In this document: piece after piece, positions 19,393 through 28,639 of the stretch
Layout: the number at the start of each line of letters is the position of its first letter
Position numbering within the stretch: the first letter of the stretch is position 1
Source: Flavobacteriaceae bacterium
GTDB lineage: Bacteria; Bacteroidota; Bacteroidia; Flavobacteriales; Flavobacteriaceae
Direction: 5' to 3'
Assembly: GCA_947444255.1 (NCBI GenBank)
Contig: CANEZU010000004.1
Span: 1 to 34,634 of the forward strand
DNA length: 34,634 nt
Program-made: the position numbers and the translations under genes
Notes under the pieces: generated by a model
The model's input: the letters and a program-made list of their open reading frames with translations, nothing else
What the model was told of the DNA's origin: nothing
Databases searched by the model: none

Positions 19393-19911
19393 ATGCTAAT
19401 AAAATCTATTAACGGAAAAAGTCCTCAAATTCCACAAGATTGTTATGTTGCAGAAAATGCAACTATTGTAGGTGATGTTGTCTTTGGTCATTCCTGTAGT
19501 GTTTGGTTTAATGCAGTCATTAGAGGTGATGTCAATTCTATTTTAATTGGAGATAAAGTGAACATTCAGGATGGAGCTATTGTGCATTGTACCTATCAAA
19601 AGCACTCAACTATTATTGGAAATAATGTTTCAATAGGACATAATGCTATTGTTCATGGTTGTGTTATTCATGATAATGTACTAATCGGAATGGGAGCTAT
19701 TGTTATGGATAATTGTGTGATTGAAAGTAACTCGATTATTGCTGCTGGTGCTGTTGTAACTCAAAATACAGTTGTTGCATCTGGGACAATTTATGCGGGA
19801 GTACCAGCAAAATGGGTAAAGGATTTAAATGCTTCAAATTTTCAAGGTGAAATTGAACGTATATCAAATAATTATGTAATGTATTCTGGATGGTTTAAGG
19901 AGGAGAATTGA
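19393..19911 (+). CDS. Gamma carbonic anhydrase family protein (left-handed beta-helix)
   Basis: Hexapeptide repeats; VWFNAVIRGDVNSILIGDKVNIQDGAIVHC, IGHNAIVHGCVI, YAGVPAKWVKDL. Confidence 0.93.
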   Translation: MLIKSINGKSPQIPQDCYVAENATIVGDVVFGHSCSVWFNAVIRGDVNSILIGDKVNIQDGAIVHCTYQKHSTIIGNNVSIGHNAIVHGCVIHDNVLIGMGAIVMDNCVIESNSIIAAGAVVTQNTVVASGTIYAGVPAKWVKDLNASNFQGEIERISNNYVMYSGWFKEEN

Positions 19912-19913
19912 AT

Positions 19914-20690
19914 TTAAAAATCCTTTTCAATTACTGGGTAATTGTTTTCTAAAATAGAGGCTAATACTTTTGGATTAGTGTTCGTATAAAACAAAGATTT
20001 TCCTTGTCCTAGACTGTGCATGCCAATTTTTTCCTGAATTATTTTTTGTGTTTGTTTTGCAACTGCTTCACCTGAATCAATTATTTGTATATGGTGGGGT
20101 AATATCTTTTTTATTTGAGGAATTAGATAAGGATAGTGACTACAACCCAAGACCAAAAAATCGATATTTGAATCTATCATCGGTTGTAAGTAGGACTTTA
20201 GTAAAAGGGTCATTTCCGGTGAATTGATATTTCCGTTTTCTATCAATTCAACTAGTCCGTATCCAATCTGTTCTATGATTTTAGTATCAGAATGCATCTC
20301 CAGCGTTTTATTAAACAGTTCACTGCTTAGAGTCCCCTTTGTTGCTAGAATTCCAATAGTTTGAGTTTTTGAATTTAAAGCAGCTGGTTTTATAGCAGGT
20401 TCAATCCCTATAAAAGGAATATCATATTCTGATCTTAAGTCTTTAATAGCATTTGTGGTTGCAGTATTACAGGCTACAACAATTATTTTTACATTCATGC
20501 TCAGAAGAAGTTCTGTGTTTTTTTTGCTCAAGGCAATTATTTCTTCTTTTGATTTTGCACCATAAGGAGCATTTTTGCTGTCTGCAAGATAAATGGTGTC
20601 CTCATTTGGCATTAATTCATGAATTGCATTCCAAATAGAAGTTCCGCCAATTCCAGAATCAAATAATCCTATAGGTTGATTGTTTATCAT
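19914..20690 (-). CDS. murI: Glutamate racemase
   Basis: IGLFDSGIGGTSIW, YLADSKNAPYGAKS, VVACNTATTNAI, LGCSHYPYL. Confidence 0.96.
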   Translation of the reverse strand: MINNQPIGLFDSGIGGTSIWNAIHELMPNEDTIYLADSKNAPYGAKSKEEIIALSKKNTELLLSMNVKIIVVACNTATTNAIKDLRSEYDIPFIGIEPAIKPAALNSKTQTIGILATKGTLSSELFNKTLEMHSDTKIIEQIGYGLVELIENGNINSPEMTLLLKSYLQPMIDSNIDFLVLGCSHYPYLIPQIKKILPHHIQIIDSGEAVAKQTQKIIQEKIGMHSLGQGKSLFYTNTNPKVLASILENNYPVIEKDF

Positions 20691-20701
20691 ATATCAAATG
20701 T

Positions 20702-20749
20702 AAAAAAAAAACTGCTCAATCTCGAAAACTCGAGTGAGCAGTTTTTTTA
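20702..20749 (-). terminator. Bidirectional-type intrinsic terminator between ompH and murI
   Basis: A-tract, ACTGCTCA-at-CTCGA-aaac-TCGAG-TGAGCAGT, T-tract. Confidence 0.88.
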
Positions 20750-20767
20750 TTTTTGAACAAGTTTAGA

Positions 20768-21271
20768 TTAGAATCCTAAATCTTTCTTTACATCAGAAGT
20801 TAAGTTAGGTCCGTCAGCTAAAAGTAAACCTTCTGAATTCAATACGTATTGAAATCCTTTTGCTTTTCCAACTTTAGCAATAGATACTTTTACCTTTTCC
20901 ATGATTGGTTTCATGATATCAGATTCTTTTTGTTGTAATTCTTTTTGTGCATTATCACGATAATCAGTGATTCTTTTTTGCATATCCTGAACTTCTTTAG
21001 AACGAGTGTCATTGACTGCTTCTGTAACAGTTGCAGCTTCTTGTTCATATTTTTTTAACTTATTTTGGTATTCTTCAACCATTCCTTTGTACTCCGTGTC
21101 ATACGTACCTGACAGTTTTTGTAATTGTGCATTAGCCTCAATCATAGCAGGCATTTTTGTCATAATTTCACTTACATCTACATGTGCTGTTTTTGCTTGA
21201 GCGTTCATAGCTTGATTGCCACTTATAATCATAACGGCAGCTATTAATAAAATTTTGATTTGTTTCATCAT
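20768..21271 (-). CDS. OmpH/Skp family outer membrane chaperone
   Basis: Signal peptide, AKTAHVDVSEIMTKMPAMIEANAQLQKLSGTYDTEYKGM, coiled coil, GFQYVLNSEGLLLADGPNLTSDVKKDLGF. Confidence 0.93.
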   Translation of the reverse strand: MMKQIKILLIAAVMIISGNQAMNAQAKTAHVDVSEIMTKMPAMIEANAQLQKLSGTYDTEYKGMVEEYQNKLKKYEQEAATVTEAVNDTRSKEVQDMQKRITDYRDNAQKELQQKESDIMKPIMEKVKVSIAKVGKAKGFQYVLNSEGLLLADGPNLTSDVKKDLGF

Positions 21272-21304
21272 TTTTAAATATTAATTAATTATTGGGTTTA
21301 GTTT

Positions 21305-22687
21305 TTATTGATTTTCTTTTAATTTATCTTCTTTTGCTTTTTTTGAAGCTTCTCTATCTTCTAGAACTTTTTTCTTTTTATCTTCAATAGCTTTTTTGCG
21401 TGCTTCCAAAGTTTTTAATCTTACTTCAGCAGCTTTCTCTCTTGGATTTAAAGAAATACTATCCTTTACTTTTATTTCTGATTTTTCGGAAACGATACTG
21501 TCTTTTTTTACAGTTTTAATAGCTTCTTTTTTAGAAGGGAGATTGGTTTCTTCAATTTTTTTGTTTTTCCTATCTTCAATAACTTTTTTGCGTGCTTCAA
21601 TGATTTTTAATCTTTCTTCAGCCGCTTTTTGTCTTGCATTTATTGCAATGCTATCAACATCTTTTATAACTTGTTTTTCCGATATTTTGTTATTTTCTTT
21701 AACTATTTCGGGTTTTAAAACTTCTTTATTCTTCTCTAGTCTGTCGGCAAGTATTTTATTTTTCTTCTCCTCGACAGCTTTTTTACGAGCTTCTATTGTT
21801 TTTATTCTTTCATCAGCAATTTTTTGCCTTGCTTTAATTGCTGAACTGTCAACTGTTGTTCTTGTTTTTTCAGCCATTAATTTAACGGTAACATCCCCTT
21901 TATCCTCTTTTAAAGTAGTTGTAGGGACTCCAGATTTTTTGGCTTCTTTATCTGCAAGCATTTGTTTTCTTTTATCTTCAAAAGCTTTTTTCTTTTCTTC
22001 GGCAGCTAATTTTCTGCTTTCTATTAATTGTTCTCTAGCGGTCTTTTTTTCGTCTAAAATTTTTTGTCTTTGGACTAAATTAGGATTTTGATCCACTAAA
22101 TCTTCGCTGGCTTCTTTAGCTTCTTCTTCTTTTAGTTGTTTTTTATTCAACTGACCTCGCTGTGTTGATCTATTAATTACTCTTACAACTTGATCGCTAA
22201 TATCATATCTTTTAGCAGCAAATAACATAGTTAAATTCGATGATTTGTCAAAAATAAAATCATATTTTTTAGCTGTAGCTATATCTTGGGCTGCTGTGAA
22301 AACTTGATCTTGAATAGGTTGAGTAAGTAATCCTTTTTGAATTATTAAATCGCCATTTGGGCCAAATCTTTTATTTTGATAATCTAACAATTCAGTCTCT
22401 TGAAAAGTGATTTCTTCTTCTCGTTCTTCAATTAATTCCTTGGTTAATAAAACTCTTTCTATCTTTAAAGCTTCTTTAAACTTTAAGATTTCATTTTTTT
22501 TGGAATCAATTTCCTGTTTCCATTTTTGCGCTTTTTGCTCTAATTGATTTACTGAATTAGTATAGTCTGGAACATTTTGTAAAATATATTCCATATCGAT
22601 ATACCCAATTTTCACACCTCTAGTTTGAGCATTAACTGAAATCGACGCAGTTAAAAGTACAATAAGTATTACAAAATGTTTTCTCAT
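21305..22687 (-). CDS. OmpH/Skp family protein with extended repetitive charged C-terminus
   Basis: Signal peptide, KIGYIDMEYILQNVPDYTNSVNQLEQKAQKWKQEIDSKK, DFIFDKSSNLTMLFAAKRYDISDQV; then Lys/Glu-rich repeats. Confidence 0.9.
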   Translation of the reverse strand: MRKHFVILIVLLTASISVNAQTRGVKIGYIDMEYILQNVPDYTNSVNQLEQKAQKWKQEIDSKKNEILKFKEALKIERVLLTKELIEEREEEITFQETELLDYQNKRFGPNGDLIIQKGLLTQPIQDQVFTAAQDIATAKKYDFIFDKSSNLTMLFAAKRYDISDQVVRVINRSTQRGQLNKKQLKEEEAKEASEDLVDQNPNLVQRQKILDEKKTAREQLIESRKLAAEEKKKAFEDKRKQMLADKEAKKSGVPTTTLKEDKGDVTVKLMAEKTRTTVDSSAIKARQKIADERIKTIEARKKAVEEKKNKILADRLEKNKEVLKPEIVKENNKISEKQVIKDVDSIAINARQKAAEERLKIIEARKKVIEDRKNKKIEETNLPSKKEAIKTVKKDSIVSEKSEIKVKDSISLNPREKAAEVRLKTLEARKKAIEDKKKKVLEDREASKKAKEDKLKENQ

Positions 22688-22716
22688 AACTTATGTTTTG
22701 TTAGAAAATACCGTGC

Positions 22717-22724
22717 CAAATATA
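22717..22724 (-). promoter_or_regulatory. Candidate -7 box (TATATTTG on minus strand) for the ompH pair
   Basis: CAAATATA on plus strand, between bamA stop and the upstream ompH start. Confidence 0.5.
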
Positions 22725-22730
22725 TTTATT

Positions 22731-25403
22731 TTAAAATTGCTGTCCAATAATAAAATGCGTTTCCATTCCGTGTGCTTTAGTTTCTCCAGTTAAAGGGTCG
22801 AATCCGTAACCAAAATCAATACCTAATAAACCAAATGCAGGCATAAATATACGTAAACCAGCCCCAGCAGATCTCCTTAATACGAATGGATTATAATCTT
22901 TGAAGGAATTATAAGACGAACCACCTTCTAAAAAGGATAATACATAAATTGAAGCAGATGATTTTAAAGTTATTGGGTACCTTAATTCCAACGAAAATTT
23001 ATTATATATCGTACCTCCATCTGCAGATGATAAGGAATTGTTTGGATAGCCCCTCATTTGGATGGTTTCCCTTCCGTCTTGAGCAAAGTTTGCTAGTCCA
23101 TCTCCACCAACATAAAAGCGTTCAAAAGGAACAATTCCACGATCTTTATTATAAGCACCTAAATAACCAAATTCTCCCAAAGACCGCATTACTAATTTAC
23201 CGTAAATTTTTGTAAACCAATCCGCTTTAAATTTTATTTTGTAGTACTCTAACCATTTTACTTTCTCTTGGTCAATTTTTCCTTGGTTAGCAGCAGCATC
23301 TTGGAAGTTATCTACTTTATTTCCTGAAGAATTGATGTAGTTTCCGGGTTGAATAATCTCACCATTAGGTCCTACAGTTTCAGCAGCTGTAGTATTACGG
23401 GTTTTGTATCTTTCCTGATTTTGTAAATCAGCATAATTAATACCGTTAAATAAGGAGTAAGGAATTGTGAATTTTCCCATTACACTAAATTCAGAACCTG
23501 ACATTGGGAATATTGGATTTACTCCTTTGTTATTTCTACTTAGCCCTAAGGTATATGATAAATTTCTTGATGATCCATTTGCGAAATTTCTAAATAATCC
23601 TGTATTGTAATTATTTAAATCATAATATTGGAAAGCGATAGATTGTGATAATACGAAAAAGTCATCAGGAACACTTAGTCTCTTAGCTAAACCAGTTGAA
23701 AGTGAAATAATATTAAAACTTCTAGTTTTGTCAACACCATATCCGGTTAGACTTCCTGCAAATTGTTTACTAAAAGCAAAAGAAGTGCTAAATTGAACGG
23801 GTTTCTTTCCTCCAAACCAAGGCTCAGAAAAAGACAGACTGTAGGTTTGAAAGTAGGTGCTTCCTTGTAAACGAAGTGATACCTTTTGGCCATCACCCAT
23901 CGGAAGGGGTTTGTAGGCTTCTTTGTTTAGTAAATTTCGAACGGAAAAATTATTAAAAGACAATCCTAATGTCCCTATAAATCCACCACCACCATAACCA
24001 CCTTGAAGTTCGATTTGACTGGAACCCTTTTCAACAAGATTATACTCAATGTCAACAGTACCAGCGCCAGCATCTACATTTTTAAATTTAGGATCGATTG
24101 CCTCAGGATCAAAAAAGCCTAATTGACCAATTTCTCTAATGGTTCTTACTAATTCTTCTTTACTATATTTTTGTCCTGGCTTTGTTCTAAGTTCTCTGTA
24201 AATAACCTCATCATTAGTTTTGTCATTGCCTACAACCGTAATTTTGTTAAAGTATGCCAATGGTCCTTCAACAACTCTAATTTCAAAATCAATAGTGTCA
24301 TTTGCGGTTTTTACTTCAACAGCATTGATATTCGAGAATAAATATCCGTTATTTTGGTATAAATTCGTAATATCCTCTCCATCAGGTTTAGTTTTATCGG
24401 CAATTCTTTTTTCAAGTAAAACACCATTGTAAACATCTCCTTTTTTAACACCTAGCATTCTACCTAAACCTTCGTCAGGATAGATCGTGTTTCCAAGGAA
24501 TTTGATATTTCCGAAGTAATATTTGTGTCCTTCTTCTATATTAATATTAATGGCTAAAAGATTTTTTTCTTTGTTAAAAACAACGCTATCTGATATGATT
24601 CTAGCATCCCTATAGCCTTTTTCTTTGTATTTATCAATGACTTTTACAAGATCCTCTTTGTATTTGTCTTTTATGAACTTGGATGCTTTTAAAATACGAA
24701 ATATAAATTTTTGCTTCGTGTTTTTCATTGATTTACGAAGATTGGCATCTGTAAATTTCTCGTTTCCTGTAAAGTTTATCTCGCTTATTTTGACTTTATC
24801 TCCTTTGTCGATATTTACGACCATTTTAACATCATTTGTTGAAACGGTGTCATTTATAACATTTATATTTACTTTAGTATTGAAAAAACCGTCTTTTTTA
24901 TATTTCTTTTCAATGTAGTTTTTGGTAGTCGTAATTAAATTTTCGTTAACTATTTTGCCTTTGGTTAAACCGTTGTCTTTGATTAAAGCTTCGGTCTTGC
25001 TTTTTTTGATTCCAACAAATCTAACTTCACTTAATTTAGGCAGTTCGTTGATATTTAGTTCAATATAAATACTATCGCCTTCCACTCTGTTTACATAGAA
25101 ATCAATATCACTAAAAAGTCCTAATTTTCCTAGTTTTTTAATTGCATTACTGATTTCTTCTCCAGGTATTGTTACATCCTGTCCTTTTTGAAGTCCGGCA
25201 AATGTTACTACGGTTTGTTTATTATAACTAATTTTTCCAGTTACATCAACATCGGCTAATATGTATTTTTTTCCTTGATCGTAGGCTACTCTGTCTTGTG
25301 CTTTAATTTGGGAGAAACTACCAAAAATTAATACCGTTAATACGAATTTTATGCTTTTATTTAACACTAAAAATTTATTTAATTTGTTCACTTGTTTTTC
25401 CAA
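22731..25403 (-). CDS. bamA: Outer membrane protein assembly factor BamA
   Basis: POTRA repeats and C-terminal Omp85 barrel (PFERFYVGGDGLANFAQDGRETIQMRGYPN, FMPAFGLLGIDFGYGFDP, FIIGQQF terminus). Confidence 0.95.
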   Translation of the reverse strand: MEKQVNKLNKFLVLNKSIKFVLTVLIFGSFSQIKAQDRVAYDQGKKYILADVDVTGKISYNKQTVVTFAGLQKGQDVTIPGEEISNAIKKLGKLGLFSDIDFYVNRVEGDSIYIELNINELPKLSEVRFVGIKKSKTEALIKDNGLTKGKIVNENLITTTKNYIEKKYKKDGFFNTKVNINVINDTVSTNDVKMVVNIDKGDKVKISEINFTGNEKFTDANLRKSMKNTKQKFIFRILKASKFIKDKYKEDLVKVIDKYKEKGYRDARIISDSVVFNKEKNLLAININIEEGHKYYFGNIKFLGNTIYPDEGLGRMLGVKKGDVYNGVLLEKRIADKTKPDGEDITNLYQNNGYLFSNINAVEVKTANDTIDFEIRVVEGPLAYFNKITVVGNDKTNDEVIYRELRTKPGQKYSKEELVRTIREIGQLGFFDPEAIDPKFKNVDAGAGTVDIEYNLVEKGSSQIELQGGYGGGGFIGTLGLSFNNFSVRNLLNKEAYKPLPMGDGQKVSLRLQGSTYFQTYSLSFSEPWFGGKKPVQFSTSFAFSKQFAGSLTGYGVDKTRSFNIISLSTGLAKRLSVPDDFFVLSQSIAFQYYDLNNYNTGLFRNFANGSSRNLSYTLGLSRNNKGVNPIFPMSGSEFSVMGKFTIPYSLFNGINYADLQNQERYKTRNTTAAETVGPNGEIIQPGNYINSSGNKVDNFQDAAANQGKIDQEKVKWLEYYKIKFKADWFTKIYGKLVMRSLGEFGYLGAYNKDRGIVPFERFYVGGDGLANFAQDGRETIQMRGYPNNSLSSADGGTIYNKFSLELRYPITLKSSASIYVLSFLEGGSSYNSFKDYNPFVLRRSAGAGLRIFMPAFGLLGIDFGYGFDPLTGETKAHGMETHFIIGQQF

Positions 25404-26115
25404 ATCTACGTTCTCTTTTTTGATAACTAACTATAGCCTCATATAAATCTTCTTCTTTAAAATCAGGCCATAAAACATCGGTAAAATATAATTCTGCATA
25501 AGCAATTTGCCACAACAAAAAATTACTAATTCGATGTTCTCCACTTGTTCTAATTAGTAAATCAACATCTGTTAAATTTTGCGTGTAAAGATGCTGATTA
25601 ATAATTGATTCGTCAATAGCATTTATTGAAATTATATTATTTTTAACTTTATCGCTTATGATTTTTACAGCACTAATAATTTCTTCCCTCGAGCCATAGC
25701 TTAATGCCAATGTTAATACCATTGAGGTATTATCTTTAGTCTTATTAATTACTTCGATAAGTTCTTTCTGGGCCGATTTTGGCAACAAGTCTATATTTCC
25801 TATTGTGTTAAGTCTAATGTTGTTGTTTTGAAGAGTAATTAGTTCCTTTTTCAACGAACTAATTAAAATTTTCATCAAAGTGTCAACTTCTAGTTTTGGT
25901 CGGTTCCAGTTTTCGGTAGAAAAAGCATATAGCGTAAGGTATTGAATACCTAATTTGGCACAAACCTCAACAATCACTCGAACAGATTTTGTCCCATTTT
26001 CATGACCAAAAGCTCTCAGTAAACCTTGTTGTTTAGCCCAACGTCCATTGCCATCCATAATGATTGCAAGGTGTTTGGGTAAATTGTCTTTATTTATAGT
26101 ATTTAATAAACTCAT
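25375..26115 (-). CDS. uppS: Isoprenyl transferase (undecaprenyl diphosphate synthase family)
   Basis: HLAIIMDGNGRWAKQQGLLRAFGHENGTKSVR, YLTLYAFSTENWNRP, DLLIRTSGEHRISNFLLWQIAYAELYFTDVLWPDF. Confidence 0.97.
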   Translation of the reverse strand: MSLLNTINKDNLPKHLAIIMDGNGRWAKQQGLLRAFGHENGTKSVRVIVEVCAKLGIQYLTLYAFSTENWNRPKLEVDTLMKILISSLKKELITLQNNNIRLNTIGNIDLLPKSAQKELIEVINKTKDNTSMVLTLALSYGSREEIISAVKIISDKVKNNIISINAIDESIINQHLYTQNLTDVDLLIRTSGEHRISNFLLWQIAYAELYFTDVLWPDFKEEDLYEAIVSYQKRERRFGKTSEQIK

Positions 26116-26118
26116 TTT

Positions 26119-26802
26119 CTATTCTGTACAATAACAAGGCTTAATTCCAAAAGTATACGTTAATGTAAACCCTGTAAAAACATACCAATCATTGCTGTTT
26201 ATATTTCCAAATTTTAAATCTTCCAAATTTTTATTAGTTGGATTACTTCCGTCTAAATCATCTTTAAGTGTATATCGTGCTCCAGACTCAAGTCCAATAA
26301 TTAAATGCTGCATTATTCGTGCTTTTATACCTATTGTCATAGGGATAGCAAAAGCACCATGTTTTGAATCGTATTTTGGATTATTACCCAAAAAGAATAA
26401 ACCGTCGTAATATACATAACTTAATCCAGAATATATGTATGGCGTAAACTTAGGCTTTAAATCGTGCAAATTGAAATCAAAAAAATTAAATTCAAGACCT
26501 GCGGATACTTCTTTTATATTATTTTCAAATTGAAATCCTCTATTTTTTCTAGAAGGTATTTCAGAATTGCCATCACTTGAAATGATTTTTGATTGCGTAT
26601 ATGAAAATCTCCATGAATGTCGCGGACTTTTATTCCATTTATACAATAAGCCTAAAGCTAATTTATTTGGAGCAATAAAGTCCGTAGGGCCAATGTCTCC
26701 AATATAATTACTGCCACCTAAAAAAACTCCAATTTCATGAATTTGTGCATTTGTGGTACTTAGACCAGTAAACATAAAAAATAAAATTAAAAGTCTATTC
26801 AT
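26119..26802 (-). CDS. DUF6089 / PorG-like outer membrane beta-barrel protein
   Basis: AQIHEIGVFLGGSNYIGDIGPTDFIAPNKLALGLLYKWNKSPRHSWR...EFNFFDFNLHD; start at M8 of the ORF gives a clean signal peptide. Confidence 0.85.
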   Translation of the reverse strand: MNRLLILFFMFTGLSTTNAQIHEIGVFLGGSNYIGDIGPTDFIAPNKLALGLLYKWNKSPRHSWRFSYTQSKIISSDGNSEIPSRKNRGFQFENNIKEVSAGLEFNFFDFNLHDLKPKFTPYIYSGLSYVYYDGLFFLGNNPKYDSKHGAFAIPMTIGIKARIMQHLIIGLESGARYTLKDDLDGSNPTNKNLEDLKFGNINSNDWYVFTGFTLTYTFGIKPCYCTE

Positions 26803-26820
26803 TGTTTTGAAAATAGCGTG

Positions 26821-26828
26821 CAAATATA
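26821..26828 (-). promoter_or_regulatory. Candidate -7 box (TATATTTG on minus strand) for the DUF6089-uppS-bamA operon
   Basis: CAAATATA on plus strand, 19 nt upstream of the predicted ATG; overlaps the longer ORF-track start. Confidence 0.5.
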
Positions 26829-26970
26829 ATAATTATGACTATTCTTTAGTCATCAATTTGGGATTTCTATCAAAATAATATATTGAAAGGGAAATAAAAT
26901 TTATTTAAAACCACATAGTAGTGTAACGACAAGGGTGCTATTGTAGTATAAAAGGCAGATAAAATTGTTT

Positions 26971-27855
26971 TTAATTCCTTCTATCTTCACCCCATAGTAG
27001 TTTTTTACGTAATTTTTTAAGGAAAGTTTCTTCAGGTATTTCTACCATATTTATAAGGAATGGTGTTTTTTTAATCGTTAAAACCGATTCGTTTTTTATA
27101 GAAGCTATTCTCGAATCTAAGGAAACTAAATACTGTTCTTCCCTGCCAGATATTCTCAAACGAATTTCGGTATCATCAGGAATAACAAGTGGTCTGGCAT
27201 TTAGATTGTGAGGAGCAATTGGTGTCACTACTAAACTTCTCACATCAGGAGTTAAAATTGGTCCGCCACAACTCATGGAATATCCTGTAGATCCTGTAGG
27301 AGTTGAGATGATTAATCCGTCTGCCCAATAGGAATTGAGATATTCGCCATTTAAAAAAGTCTCTATAGTAATCATAGAGGTAGTATCCTTTCGGCTCACC
27401 GTAATTTCGTTCATGGCAAAATTAATGTTTTCAAGATCTTGATTTTCGGGTTCGCAACTAATTGACAAAAGGGTTCTTGGCGAAATAGTATATTTCTTGT
27501 CGACAACGATTTGTAAAAAAGCATCTATATTTTCCTTTTTTACCGAAGCTAAAAATCCCAATCGGCCAGCATTTACTCCTAAAATTGGTATTCCGGATTC
27601 TCTTACTAAAGTTGCAGCTCTCAAAATGGTTCCGTCGCCTCCAATGCTTATTAGCATATCAAAACTCGAGTCTAATTCGGAATGAGAGCTAAAAGTTTTA
27701 TATTCTTTTTTAACAATGTTTTTATCGTACAACATTTCTAGAAAACTAGCTTCGACAACCATTTCTACCAAGTTATTGTTGAAGAAAACAAAAATGTCTT
27801 TTATTATTGGTTCGGTGCTATTCTGATAATATTGTCCGTAGATTGCTACTTTCAT
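26971..27855 (-). CDS. nadK: NAD kinase
   Basis: MLISIGGDGTILRAATLV, ILGVNAGRLGFLASV, WADGLIISTPTGSTGYSMSCGGPI. Confidence 0.96.
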   Translation of the reverse strand: MKVAIYGQYYQNSTEPIIKDIFVFFNNNLVEMVVEASFLEMLYDKNIVKKEYKTFSSHSELDSSFDMLISIGGDGTILRAATLVRESGIPILGVNAGRLGFLASVKKENIDAFLQIVVDKKYTISPRTLLSISCEPENQDLENINFAMNEITVSRKDTTSMITIETFLNGEYLNSYWADGLIISTPTGSTGYSMSCGGPILTPDVRSLVVTPIAPHNLNARPLVIPDDTEIRLRISGREEQYLVSLDSRIASIKNESVLTIKKTPFLINMVEIPEETFLKKLRKKLLWGEDRRN

Positions 27856-27864
27856 TTATTTCAT

Positions 27865-28524
27865 TTATATGTTTAAGTATTTGGCCAAATAATCAGATCG
27901 TTCTTTTAGACTGTTAATGTAGCTGTCCTCCTGATGTTCTGAAATAATCTCAAAATTGTACCTTCTAAAAGTTTGAAGGATTTCATTCATTGGTCCTAAA
28001 TTGATTTTCAAAGTGATTTCAACAAATTCTATATCTGCATCTGAAATAAAAAGGCCCAGCAGTTTTCCGTCATTGCTTTCAATAATTTGAGCAATTTGAC
28101 TTACAGAATAGTCTATTATTGATTTACGAACTACAATAATCCCTCCGGCTTCTTTTAAGAAAGGCGTTTCATGAAAGAATTTTATTATGTCTACTAATTC
28201 ATAATAACCAATATATTGATTATTCTCATCTAAAACAGGAAGTATATCGGTTCTGTTTTTAGCAAAAATTTCTAAAACGTCAAGCCAACTAGTGTTTACT
28301 CTTGTGTAAAATCCCTCTAATGAATACTTATATTCACTAATTTTTTTGTTAGATTCGTAGGCTTCAATGTCTTCAATAGCGATACTTCCGATGTAAATTC
28401 CGTTTTCAGTCACTGGAAATTTAGAAAATGTAAATTCCTGTGAAAAATCTTGAGCAGCGCCAATAGTAGATTCAATATCTAAGGCCTTATAATCATTAGT
28501 GATATAGTCTTTGATTTCTTTCAT
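27865..28524 (-). CDS. CBS domain-containing protein
   Basis: Tandem CBS-type segments (FSKFPVTENGIYIGSIAIEDI; ILPVLDENNQYIGYYELVDII) and an ACT-like C-terminal half. Confidence 0.88.
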   Translation of the reverse strand: MKEIKDYITNDYKALDIESTIGAAQDFSQEFTFSKFPVTENGIYIGSIAIEDIEAYESNKKISEYKYSLEGFYTRVNTSWLDVLEIFAKNRTDILPVLDENNQYIGYYELVDIIKFFHETPFLKEAGGIIVVRKSIIDYSVSQIAQIIESNDGKLLGLFISDADIEFVEITLKINLGPMNEILQTFRRYNFEIISEHQEDSYINSLKERSDYLAKYLNI

Positions 28525-28582
28525 AATTTAGGGACTAAATTGAATATGCAAATTAATCAATTTAATGTAATAAGCGCTCGTT

Positions 28583-28598
28583 TATCTTTGTATTTTTG
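28583..28598 (+). promoter_or_regulatory. Two abutting -7-like boxes TATCTTTG and TATTTTTG upstream of pdxJ
   Basis: Two consecutive TAnnTTTG matches at 28583-28590 and 28591-28598. Confidence 0.45.
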
Positions 28599-28639
28599 TG
28601 CGATTGAATATCAAAATTCATTTCACAATATTTTTTATA

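Noticed and set aside
21396-22091. 231-aa plus-strand ORF antisense to the second ompH gene
   Set aside because: Low-complexity Ser/Phe/Leu-rich translation is the antisense of Lys/Glu repeats; the minus-strand OmpH call is well supported.
26880-26970. Small RNA or terminator in the nadK/DUF6089 gap
   Set aside because: No convincing hairpin plus T-tract found; only short AT-rich partial repeats.
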